NCBI RefSeq assembly: GCF_025215095.1
Contig: NZ_JALHAP010000077.1
Location: 62,001 to 126,000 of the forward strand
Origin: Dryocola boscaweniae
Lineage (GTDB): Bacteria > Pseudomonadota > Gammaproteobacteria > Enterobacterales > Enterobacteriaceae
Length of the DNA stretch: 64,000 bases
Direction: 5' to 3'
The stretch's first letter is position 1, and every line of letters starts with the position of its first letter. Below the pieces are notes generated by a model. The model was not told the DNA's origin and did no database searches. It saw nothing but the letters and a program-made list of their open reading frames with translations. Position numbers and translations under genes: made by a program. This document shows positions 26,015-33,932 of the stretch, piece by piece.

Positions 26015-27376
26015 TCAATGAGCGATTTTATGACCTGTGACAAACGTCTGGTCTGTTTCCTTTTGCTGACCGTCAGGCAGTGGCTCTGTAATTGTGCAGA
26101 CAAAAAGCAGACATAACATGGCGCCCACCGACAGAGTGAAAAAAACCATGCTCCAGTTATAATGATCCAGGATCATACCAACGATAAAAGGCATACACAT
26201 ACCCCCCAGCTGTCCACCCATATTGATTATGCCGTAGGCGATGGGATACGTCTTTTTATCCACTCTTCCCATTGCGTAAACTGAAAACGCCGAATAACCC
26301 AGGCCCAGGAATAATCCGGTGATAAAAAATAGCACGGTCAGGATAAGTTGGGTGGCAGGAGCATTCACAATAAGCAGCATGGACGCAATAGTAGTAATTG
26401 CACTGACCATCATCATGGGCTTGCGGCGTTTCCCCAACAGGTTATCCGATATCCATCCACCTAGCAGATTACCGCACAGCGTACCAACAAAGGGTGCTGC
26501 TGCCAGGTAAGCGGAATTCATCATTGAAAACCCTTGCTCCTGGAGAAGATATTTAGGTAACCATGACATCAATACGCCGACGGTTCCAACCATGAAAAAA
26601 TAACCCAGAGCGGCACCATAAATATCCCAGCATCCGAAGCACTGGCGCGTACTGGTAAGGATTTCGGAATGCCGTGTTCTGATGATTTTATCCAGCCATA
26701 CTGCTTTGTACTCTCTGACCTTTTTGACTTTTTTTGCTGAAACGCCGCTGCGAATATAATCAAGTTCCTGACGGGAAACAAAGCGGCTTTTCTCGGGACT
26801 ATTATTGACCATCACAATCCAAAGTAAAGCGAGTACAATTCCCGGAACACTAAAAAAGATAAAAATATAGCGCCAGTCGAAGTTCATCAATATCCAGGCA
26901 CTTATTAATGGGACGACCAATGGTCCCATGTTGGAACTGGCCAGGAAAATACCGGTTGCCGTTCCTTTTTCCCTCTCAGGGAACCAATTGTTGATGGTAA
27001 CGGTAGAACCGATAACCACAGCCGCTTCACTAACACCTACCAGAAAGCGCAGGATATTCAGGTGGATAATTGAATCAGCCAGACCCATCAGGCCGGTACA
27101 TATAGCAGTCGTAAGAATACCGAGGGTGTAAATTTGTCTGACGCCGAATTTTTTTATTAAAAAACCAACCGGGATTTGCATTATGGCATATCCGGCAAAG
27201 AATAAACTGACCAGTAAACCACCCTGAGTATTATCCAGATTAAATTCTTGTTGCATAAGGGGTAAAGCAAAACCAATATTTGCCCGGTCGGCATATTCTA
27301 CCGTATAAACAATAAAAATAAGCGCCATTACCCACCAATGAAAATGGGGTACTTTTAAATTTCTTAACGTGCTCAT
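26015..27376 (-). CDS. MFS anion:cation symporter (ACS-type), second paralogue
   Basis: A 453-residue twelve-helix transporter with the loop motif YADRANIGFALPLMQQEF and GWISDNLLGKRRKP. It is clearly a paralogue of the transporter at 20231 and likely takes up the same or a related organic acid. It follows the isocitrate-lyase-family gene by 107 bp on the same strand, so it is probably co-transcribed from the sigma-54 promoter at 28431. The two copies differ most in the central loop and the C-terminus. Confidence 0.9.
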   Translation of the reverse strand: MSTLRNLKVPHFHWWVMALIFIVYTVEYADRANIGFALPLMQQEFNLDNTQGGLLVSLFFAGYAIMQIPVGFLIKKFGVRQIYTLGILTTAICTGLMGLADSIIHLNILRFLVGVSEAAVVIGSTVTINNWFPEREKGTATGIFLASSNMGPLVVPLISAWILMNFDWRYIFIFFSVPGIVLALLWIVMVNNSPEKSRFVSRQELDYIRSGVSAKKVKKVREYKAVWLDKIIRTRHSEILTSTRQCFGCWDIYGAALGYFFMVGTVGVLMSWLPKYLLQEQGFSMMNSAYLAAAPFVGTLCGNLLGGWISDNLLGKRRKPMMMVSAITTIASMLLIVNAPATQLILTVLFFITGLFLGLGYSAFSVYAMGRVDKKTYPIAYGIINMGGQLGGMCMPFIVGMILDHYNWSMVFFTLSVGAMLCLLFVCTITEPLPDGQQKETDQTFVTGHKIAH

Positions 27377-27483
27377 TTCAACCTCAATAAGTAGGATAAC
27401 CAGAGAGTGTTATTATTTCTCTGATAAGAATGACAGATAGAGGAGCTACCCCTTCCCATCTGTCATTTCTTGTTTTTCAATTA

Positions 27484-28365
27484 TCAGTAACTGGCTTTTC
27501 GCCCGGTTTTATATTTTTCTTCTGCGAGACGAATTTCCGGCAATCCTGTTAATCGGTTAAACTCTTCGAAAGGGATCATTTTGGGCAGGAAACTTTCGGT
27601 GGTGCCGTGTTGTTTTAATGTTTTCATCAATTCCGTTACGGCATAGGCTTCGGCATACACTGAGGCGACACAAAAGATGACCAGCCGGTAACCGATTTCC
27701 TGCAGCTTTGGCGCCGGCAACAAAGGCGTCCGTCCATGTTCAAGCATATTCGCCAGCACCGGGACGTTGAAACTTCGGGTCACGATCCGCATCTCTTCTT
27801 CCGATTCCACAGACTCTATAAAAAGTACATCCGCGCCAGCCTGTTCATAAGCCTTGCCACGACGAATGGCTTCGTCCAGGCCATAGTTTGTCCGAGCATC
27901 GGTCCGGGCCATAATTAACATATCGCCCCGGCGGGCATCGCAGGCTGCCTGTATTTTTCCCACCATTTCTTCAGGCGGGACAACTTCACGGCCCAGCATA
28001 TGGCCGCATTTTTTCGGCGCAATCTGGTCTTCAAGCTGCATCATGGCCACCCCGGCATCCTCATACAAACGCGTCGTGCGGATGACATTAATGGCATTAC
28101 CAAAACCGGTATCAGCATCAGCGATCACGGGAATATTAACGCGTTCAACAATATTCCTGGCGCGTGTCGCCATTTCAACCTGTGTCAGCAGGCCGACATC
28201 GGGCTGTCCCAGAATACTGGCGGCTGAACCATAACCGGTCATATAAACAGCTTCGAAACCTGTGTCTTCAATTATCTTTGCGGTGAGTACATCATGCGCA
28301 CCAGGAGCAATCAGGATGTCTTTCTGTGAGAGCCTCTGTTTTAGCTTACTACCCATGCCAGTCAT
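27484..28365 (-). CDS. Isocitrate-lyase/PEP-mutase superfamily C-C lyase
   Basis: A 293-residue TIM-barrel enzyme. VYMTGYGSAASILGQPDVGL, PVIADADTGFGNAINV (metal-binding Asp cluster) and PKKCGHMLGREVVPPEEM, with the KKCGH catalytic loop of true lyases, place it with 2-methylisocitrate lyase, 2,3-dimethylmalate lyase and oxaloacetate decarboxylase. It probably cleaves a 2-hydroxy or 2-methyl di/tricarboxylate to pyruvate or oxaloacetate plus a smaller acid. The ATG at 28365 (AAAGGA upstream) is chosen over 28422, which would run through the leader hairpin. Confidence 0.88.
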   Translation of the reverse strand: MTGMGSKLKQRLSQKDILIAPGAHDVLTAKIIEDTGFEAVYMTGYGSAASILGQPDVGLLTQVEMATRARNIVERVNIPVIADADTGFGNAINVIRTTRLYEDAGVAMMQLEDQIAPKKCGHMLGREVVPPEEMVGKIQAACDARRGDMLIMARTDARTNYGLDEAIRRGKAYEQAGADVLFIESVESEEEMRIVTRSFNVPVLANMLEHGRTPLLPAPKLQEIGYRLVIFCVASVYAEAYAVTELMKTLKQHGTTESFLPKMIPFEEFNRLTGLPEIRLAEEKYKTGRKASY

Positions 28366-28397
28366 ATCTTTTCCTTTGCTGTATCTGGAGTGATATT

Positions 28398-28417
28398 GGC
28401 AAATAAAATTATTTGCC
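28398..28417. repeat. Palindrome in the lyase mRNA leader
   Basis: GGCAAATA-AAAT-TATTTGCC, a perfect 8-bp inverted repeat between the predicted sigma-54 start site and the lyase start codon. It may be a leader hairpin or a second operator. Confidence 0.6.
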
Positions 28418-28430
28418 GCCAAACGTATAA

Positions 28431-28446
28431 CGCATGACTCATGCCA
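28431..28446 (-). promoter_or_regulatory. Sigma-54 promoter of the lyase/MFS operon
   Basis: On the minus strand TGGCATGAGTCATGCG has the -24 GG and -12 GC with the right 10-base gap. It lies 66 bp upstream of the lyase start. Confidence 0.75.
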
Positions 28447-28539
28447 ATTTATAAGGGCAGGTGTGATTTTTTAACTTGTTGTTTTAAAGGTAAATTAATA
28501 TGAATGGAGGAGATGAGGTATTCGCTTGTCGTTTCGGAT

Positions 28540-28555
28540 ATATCACTTGTGATAG
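28540..28555. promoter_or_regulatory. Putative PrpR-like activator site (second UAS)
   Basis: ATATCA-CTTG-TGATAG, the same half-sites and 4-base gap as the core of the palindrome at 23918, about 95-125 bp upstream of the sigma-54 promoter at 28431. Confidence 0.65.
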
Positions 28556-28763
28556 AGCTTTTTCATTTTTGTTGTAGAGACTCTCTTTTATTTGTGTGTA
28601 ATGCCATTGAACTCACCAGCCAAATCGCGTGTTAAGTTTGTAGTATTAATGGGAGGCATGTTCTATGTCTATTCCCGGCAGGTGAGCGGTGCTCTGCGGT
28701 TATGGCGAGGAAATAACATACATGTCTCCTGGCTTCGCAGGAGCCTGTGTGGGCTAATGGGGT

Positions 28764-28791
28764 ACGCTTTGTGAAGACACAAAGCGTTTTT
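28764..28791 (+). terminator. Orphan rho-independent terminator
   Basis: ACGCTTTGTG-AAGA-CACAAAGCGT, a perfect 10-bp stem, then TTTT on the plus strand. No plus-strand gene ends here, so it may be a relic of a lost gene. The stretch 28447-28763 upstream holds only the UAS and no visible gene. Confidence 0.65.
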
Positions 28792-28799
28792 GATGAAAA

Positions 28800-28998
28800 T
28801 TCGCAAAAGGCCTGCTCAATGATATGGTGAATGTCCGGGGTGTAGGTAATGTCCAGGGTAGTCAAGCACAAGCGATCGCCGTAACGGGACTTCAAATCAT
28901 CCACCCTGTTCAACTGGCGGAAGGTTCCTGCGACGCTTCGGTCAAATGGCGACCGAAGCCGCTGCTTATACCGGTGATAATCCGTTTCGCTGTGTCAT
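28800..28998 (-). pseudogene. Decayed short-chain dehydrogenase copy
   Basis: It opens with MTQR at 28998. After a frameshift it reads IITGISSGFGRHLTEAS, then RVDDLKSRYGDRLCLTTLDI, then loses similarity. These segments match the N-terminal 75 residues of the intact SDR next door (WFITGVNSGFGRLMTEQ, LSDLQEKYGDRLWLEQLDL), with about 20 residues missing between the blocks. Confidence 0.75.
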
Positions 28999-29021
28999 AT
29001 ATCCAATCCTTTAAAGGTTAA

Positions 29022-29858
29022 TCAGGCCGGGAAGTCGGTGGAAAAGGCAATATCCTTCTGCGCTTCCAGTGCGGCAAGCCGTTCGGTGAGGGCTGCTTTT
29101 ATGTTGTTGTAGGCATCTGAGCCAAGTGCAAGGCGTTTCGGCGCGGGGACTTGATCGACCGAGACGATCATTGCTTGCGCCATCTTCGCCGCATCCCCCG
29201 GCTGGCCTCTGAAGCCCGGCTCAATGACGCGCCGCACCGCACCGGCGGGGGTTTGCGCATAGACGTCCATGGCTGGGGAAATGGCCGCGCTGTTCGCGGC
29301 GAATTCAGTGCGCGCGCTGCCCGGTTCGATAAGGGTTACCTGGATATTGAATGGTGCAATGTCCTGCATCGTGGATTCGAAGAAGCCTTCCACCGCCCAT
29401 TTTGATGCGTGGTACAGCGAAAGACCCGGCATGGCCCACTGTCCGCCCATACTGGATAGCTGCAGGATCCTGCCGCCTCCCTGGGCACGCAGATGTGGCA
29501 ATGCTGCGCGTACCACCTGTATTGAGCCCACCACATTGGTATTGAGTTGATGGATTATCTGCTCATCCAGCAATTCTTCGGCCGCGCCAACCAGGCCATA
29601 TCCGGCATTATTGACCACCACATCGATGTGGCCAAAGTGGGCGAAAGCCGCATCGACGACGCGACAAATTTCCGGAGTATCGGTCAGATCAAGCTGTTCA
29701 AGCCAGAGCCGATCGCCATATTTTTCCTGCAGGTCGCTTAATGCATCCATCTTGCGGGCGGTGCCGGCAACACGATCGCCACGCTCCAGAAGTTGTTCCG
29801 TCATCAGTCGGCCAAAGCCGCTGTTCACGCCGGTGATGAACCAGGTACGTTGAGTCAT
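29022..29858 (-). CDS. Short-chain dehydrogenase/reductase
   Basis: A 278-residue classical SDR with ITGVNSGFGRLMTEQLL (TGxxxGxG coenzyme site), DVVVNNAGYGLVG, the catalytic Ser in RILQLSSMGGQ and YHASK. Substrate unknown; similar genes are common beside LysR regulators and SnoaL-like proteins. Two further truncated copies flank it (28800-28998 and 30598-30720), so the gene has been tandemly copied. Probably controlled by the LysR gene at 30847. Confidence 0.85.
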   Translation of the reverse strand: MTQRTWFITGVNSGFGRLMTEQLLERGDRVAGTARKMDALSDLQEKYGDRLWLEQLDLTDTPEICRVVDAAFAHFGHIDVVVNNAGYGLVGAAEELLDEQIIHQLNTNVVGSIQVVRAALPHLRAQGGGRILQLSSMGGQWAMPGLSLYHASKWAVEGFFESTMQDIAPFNIQVTLIEPGSARTEFAANSAAISPAMDVYAQTPAGAVRRVIEPGFRGQPGDAAKMAQAMIVSVDQVPAPKRLALGSDAYNNIKAALTERLAALEAQKDIAFSTDFPA

Positions 29859-30037
29859 ATATTTCTCCTAACAGTTGAAAGTATCGCGCTGTCATCCAGC
29901 ATATTCAGACTACTTGTACAGCGGCGCGCATATTGCAGTGGCCTCGTCTTGATAGGGCCCGGTGCGGCGTGCAGCCATGTAGTCCCTCCCGGACGGCTTA
30001 CCTGAGCTATGGCGGGGGATACCATTATTCGCGTCCT

Positions 30038-30565
30038 TTAATTACTGACAGGCACGCGCGTCCAGAGATCATTGAACGCAACGCTATCGAAAAACGCGGT
30101 TCCCTCGACGGCCAGGCCGTCTTTCATTTTGAGAAACCACGCGTAATTGTTGACATAAGGCTTGCCATCGTTGGCAATCCCACGCCCCTGGAAGTACGCG
30201 ATCACCATGTCTCCGTCGCCATAGATGCCTTTGATAGTGACCGGGCGGAATTTGTCATTTGACCGGGCAAAGCGGGCTCCGAAGGGAACATTGATTTTCG
30301 CATTCAGTTCGTCCTTGCCAACGGTCGTTCCAGCAATGAGTGAGTGGCCGGGAATCGTCCACTTGATATCTTCCGACAGAACGCTCAGGACGCTGCCTGT
30401 GCCACGGCTCCAGGCGGTCAGCGCCGCCTCGACTTTCTGTTTGTTCAACGCGGTTGTATCCGTCGCGTTTTGTGCTAATGCCAGCGGTGCGAAGAACAGC
30501 GCAAATAGTGTTGCGGCGAAGCTAATGGACAGGATGGCGCGTCGCCCGGTATCGATTATTTTCAT
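30038..30565 (-). CDS. Secreted SnoaL/NTF2-like protein
   Basis: A 175-residue protein with a signal peptide (about 30 residues, ending ALAQNATD). The remainder is a SnoaL-like NTF2 fold: KVEAALTAWSRGTGSVLSVL, EDIKWTIPGHSLIAGT and YVNNYAWFLKMKDGLAVEGT. Such proteins are ligand-binding or isomerase-like and often encoded with SDRs. The periplasmic location is unusual for an enzyme partner of a cytoplasmic SDR. Function not known. Confidence 0.75.
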   Translation of the reverse strand: MKIIDTGRRAILSISFAATLFALFFAPLALAQNATDTTALNKQKVEAALTAWSRGTGSVLSVLSEDIKWTIPGHSLIAGTTVGKDELNAKINVPFGARFARSNDKFRPVTIKGIYGDGDMVIAYFQGRGIANDGKPYVNNYAWFLKMKDGLAVEGTAFFDSVAFNDLWTRVPVSN

Positions 30566-30597
30566 AGTGATATCCTCATTTTTTTATCCAGACTGAT

Positions 30598-30720
30598 TTA
30601 TGAATTCCTGTTACGGGTGGTTCCGGCAACGCGTTCACCACGTTTTAGAAGCTGTTCCTTCATCCGTCGTCGGCCAAAGCTTCTGTTGACGCCGGTGATA
30701 ATCCAGGTACGAACGGTCAT
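30598..30720 (-). pseudogene. Truncated SDR N-terminus
   Basis: A 40-codon frame MTVRTWIITGVNRSFGRRRM, EQLLKRGERVAGTTRN then stop. It corresponds to the first 36 residues of the intact SDR at 29022 and is cut just before the SnoaL-like gene start. Confidence 0.8.
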
Positions 30721-30846
30721 AGCACTATCCTCCCTGCGGTTGGAGCAACAATTGCCGTGCGATGAAAGACGAGGTTACTTTATGGGATTAGGTTGATAAA
30801 CTGCGTAAAGCGGGATGGGCTATCAACTCAGGGTTTATAATTAGCA

Positions 30847-31752
30847 ATGCAAAAAGATCAACTCGACGGTATCATTCCGTTCCTCACCGTTGCTAAATAC
30901 CTGAGTTTTACCCGGGCCGCGCAGGTGCTGAACATTTCTTCGACGGCGGTCAGCAAGGCTGTCCAGCAGTTCGAGCAGCGACATGGTGTCGTGCTGTTCC
31001 AGCGAACAACCCGTAGCGTAGTCCTGACGGAGCCCGGCCTCGCGCTGTTTGAGCGTCTCCAGCCCGCCACCGCTGAAATCGGCGATGCACTGGCGTATCT
31101 GTCAAACTACCAGACGCATCCGACGGGCACCTTACGCCTGACCATGACACGTATTGCAATGATGTTGCTCGTTGAGCCATTTGTACCGGATTATTGCCGC
31201 GCTTATCCGGAGGTCACGCTGGAGCTGTCGATTGATGAGGGAACGGTTGATCTGGCGAGCGGGCTTTATGACGCCGGTATCCGGTTAGGAGAAACGGTTG
31301 AGAAAGATATGGTGGCCGTGAGACTCACACCGGACCTCCGTTGGTCCGTGGTTGGCTCACCAGCTTATTTGGCGAGGGCCGGGCGGCCCCGAAATCCTGA
31401 AGAACTGACGCAGCATGAAGGCCTCATTTACCGCTTTGTCTCGTCGGGACAACGGCATCGGTGGGAATTCAATCGCAGCGGCCGTGATTTCTTCGTGGAT
31501 ATGCCAGGCCGTATCGTCGTCAATGACCGTGCGTCGTTATTGTCGTTCGCCCGGCAGGGCTTAGGCCTTGCTTATGTGGCTGACATTGAGGCCGCTGACG
31601 ATCTGGCTGAGGGACGTCTTGAGTCAGTATTGAGAGATTTTATCCAGCCGACCACCGGCGTATATCTTTATTTCCCGGCCAGAACACAGGCTCAGCCCAA
31701 GCTGCGTGCGTTTATTGATATGGCAAAGCGTAAAGGACTGGGAGCCGGGTAA
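30847..31752 (+). CDS. LysR-family transcriptional regulator
   Basis: A 301-residue LysR protein with winged HTH (FLTVAKYLSFTRAAQVLNIS, AVSKAVQQFEQRHG) and periplasmic-binding-protein-like effector domain. It is divergent from the SDR/SnoaL group, the usual arrangement for a LysR gene and its target. The start has a weak ribosome site. The ligand is unknown. Confidence 0.88.
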   Translation: MQKDQLDGIIPFLTVAKYLSFTRAAQVLNISSTAVSKAVQQFEQRHGVVLFQRTTRSVVLTEPGLALFERLQPATAEIGDALAYLSNYQTHPTGTLRLTMTRIAMMLLVEPFVPDYCRAYPEVTLELSIDEGTVDLASGLYDAGIRLGETVEKDMVAVRLTPDLRWSVVGSPAYLARAGRPRNPEELTQHEGLIYRFVSSGQRHRWEFNRSGRDFFVDMPGRIVVNDRASLLSFARQGLGLAYVADIEAADDLAEGRLESVLRDFIQPTTGVYLYFPARTQAQPKLRAFIDMAKRKGLGAG

Positions 31753-32213
31753 GCGGGTTGTGTCCGCTAAAGTTTTCTCAGGAATAAATTACCTTGCGAG
31801 GATTATGGAGCCGAATTAGCTGTACTCCGGGCATAACGCAAGAGAGGAAGGAGATAGCAGAAATAGCTGACAGACTTACCAGGTATTTGCTGTGCCTTGT
31901 CATGCGGAAGGGGGGCTTTACAGGCAGGGATTAAAATACAGGATGCATCTGACGAGCCAGGTTGAACCCATGTCCAGGGAACGCGTAGCGCTTCTGGCAG
32001 GTAAGAATTTAATCCGCGTGAGTTCCCGATCAGATCCTGAGACTGCTGATTTGCTATGAGGTAGAGATGTGTTTAAAGGTATGGGTTCGTCTGCAGTGAT
32101 TTTTTCTGATTATTGGAGCAGAAGAAAAGCAGATCATTAACTGGCCAGATCTGCTTTTAATTTACGCGTCAATTGCAGGATTTAATGATAAGACAACCTT
32201 ACGCTTTGTCCCA
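31753..32213. other. Non-coding stretch between LysR and integrase
   Basis: I see no gene, RNA or clear repeat. Short open frames lack ribosome sites. It may hold residue of older insertions. Confidence 0.4.
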
Positions 32214-33534
32214 TCAGCGCCAGACATAGGGGGGGATAAATCTATCCCGGCATGCATCCAGATAATCCGACCACCACTGCATCATCGCTTTGCGGGCTTC
32301 AAGATGTGCGGCTTTATGGATATAGGCCGCCCGCACGCTGTTGCGCTCCTGGTGGCTCATCTGGCGTTCAACCGCATCCTGCGACCACTGGCCGGACTCC
32401 ATCAGGGCGCTACAGGCCATCGTCCGGAAGCCGTGACCGCAGACATCCGTTTTGGTGTCATAACCCATCAGCCGCAGCGCTTTGTTGACCGTGTTTTCAC
32501 ACACTGGTTTATACGGATTATGGTCGCCGGGGAACACCAGTTCCAGATGGCCTGAAATCGCTTGAATTTGCTTCAGAACGTCGATGGCTTGCCGGGACAG
32601 CGGCACGATATGCGGCGTGCGCATTTTCGCGCCACGCCCGGAGTAGCGGACGCCGGCAATCGCGTCGCGGGTGGCGGGAATGGTCCAGATCTTGTTTCTG
32701 AAATCAATTTCACTCCACCTTGCGAAACGCAGTTCGCTGGACCGGATAAACAGGTGCAGGGTGAGCAGTACCGCTAGTCGGGTCAGTTCCCGGCCTTGCG
32801 AAACGCAGTTCGCTGGACCGGATAAACAGGTGCAGGGTGAGCAGTACCGCTAGTCGGGTCAGTTCCCGGCCTTGCCGATAGCTTTCAATTAGTTCCAGCA
32901 GTTCAGGCAGGCGCTCCAGCGGCAGAGCCGGATAATGGCGCCTGACCGGCGGAGCCGTTACGCCAACTAAATTCAGCGCCGGGTTGTTTTCAACCCATCC
33001 TTGCTGAACAGCGTAACGCATAATATTGCACAGATGCTGCCGCGCGCGGGACGCCACCTCCAGCAAACCTTTTTCCTCAATACCTTTCAGAAGGGCAGTG
33101 AAGTGTCGGGTTTTCAGTTCCGTTATCGGCAGATTACCGATCGCCGGAAAAACATGATTGTTCAGGCTGGCAAGCAGGCGGGTAGCATGGTTCTCCGACC
33201 AGGTTCTGTTGCTTTGATGCCAGCTCAGCGCCACAGTCTTAAAACTCTTTGCCGGTGAACGAGCCGCCTTTTCAGCGGCACGTCGCTGCGCCGGGTTGAT
33301 ATTTAGAGCCAGCAGTTTGCGGATGCCGTCGCGCTGTTGCCGGGCATCGGTCAGCGATACATCGGGATAAGTGCCTAAACTGAGGCGAGACTCTTTGCCA
33401 TTGATACGATATTTGAGATACCAGAGACGTGAACCGCCTGGATTAACCAAAAGGTACAGACCGTGTGAATCGGAAACTTTGAAGGGATTAGCGGATGATT
33501 TTAAGTTGCGGATTTTTGAGTCGTTAAGAGACAT
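32214..33534 (-). pseudogene. P4-type tyrosine integrase, broken by a 76-bp tandem duplication
   Basis: The N-terminal frame begins MSLNDSKIRNLKSSANPFKV and contains LYLLVNPGGSRLWYLKYRIN (the SAM-like arm-binding domain of P4 integrases). The C-terminal frame has CGHGFRTMACSALMESG and ERQMSHQE, with the catalytic Arg/His. An exact 76-bp repeat at 32718-32869 shifts the frame after LRFAR. Removing one copy leaves 1245 bases, a perfect 414-codon gene. The gene ends next to the tRNA-Asn at 33697, the expected integration target. If the duplication is real, the element cannot excise by its own integrase. Confidence 0.88.
32718..32869. repeat. Exact 76-bp tandem duplication
   Basis: Copies at 32718-32793 and 32794-32869 are identical base for base, inside the integrase gene. 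Confidence 0.95.
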
Positions 33535-33588
33535 TTGGGGGTCACTCCATTATCGAACCAACCTGACCCCAAATCTGACCACCATTTT

Positions 33589-33626
33589 TTCCCGATGCGG
33601 AGGGAAAACTAGAAACGCATCGGGAA
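33589..33626. repeat. 11-bp perfect inverted repeat upstream of the integrase
   Basis: TTCCCGATGCG (33589-33599) and CGCATCGGGAA (33616-33626), 16 bases apart, between the integrase start and the tRNA. It could be an integrase arm site or a transcription barrier. Confidence 0.7.
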
Positions 33627-33696
33627 GGTTTTTCACGCTAACCTGTTGAATCAACGTACAAATAGGGATTCGCAAGGATGCATGAAAACAAGTAAA

Positions 33697-33772
33697 TGGC
33701 TCCTCTGACTGGACTCGAACCAGTGACATACGGATTAACAGTCCGCCGTTCTACCGACTGAACTACAGAGGA
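33697..33772 (-). tRNA. asnT: tRNA-Asn(GUU), copy 1, element attachment site
   Basis: The 76-nt gene includes encoded CCA, anticodon GTT in CTGTTAATC and T-loop GGTTCGAGTCC. It is identical to the three other copies in the window. Unlike them it has no terminator hairpin downstream; the integrase region of the mobile element follows its 3' end directly, so the 3' end is the attachment core. Which E. coli asn gene it corresponds to is uncertain. Confidence 0.95.
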
Positions 33773-33932
33773 ATCGTAGTGCGGCATATCTTAGCGAGTG
33801 CGCCTGGTTTGTCAAATCCTGAATCAGCCTGTTGGCGCTGTTTGCGGTTTCTCTCAGCGTTTTGTCGTCTTTTTAGCCGGGATGAAGCAAAAAATACTTT
33901 GCAGGATAAGCGATTGTAAATCATTATTTGAA

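Noticed and set aside
28632..28913. 93-codon minus-strand frame as an independent gene
   Set aside because: Its first third is part of the decayed SDR, and the rest is out-of-frame sequence without similarity.
29880..30037. Possible C-terminal remnant (minus strand, MAARRTGPYQDEATAICAPL) between the SDR and SnoaL-like genes
   Set aside because: Only about 20 codons, and I cannot assign it to a family with confidence.
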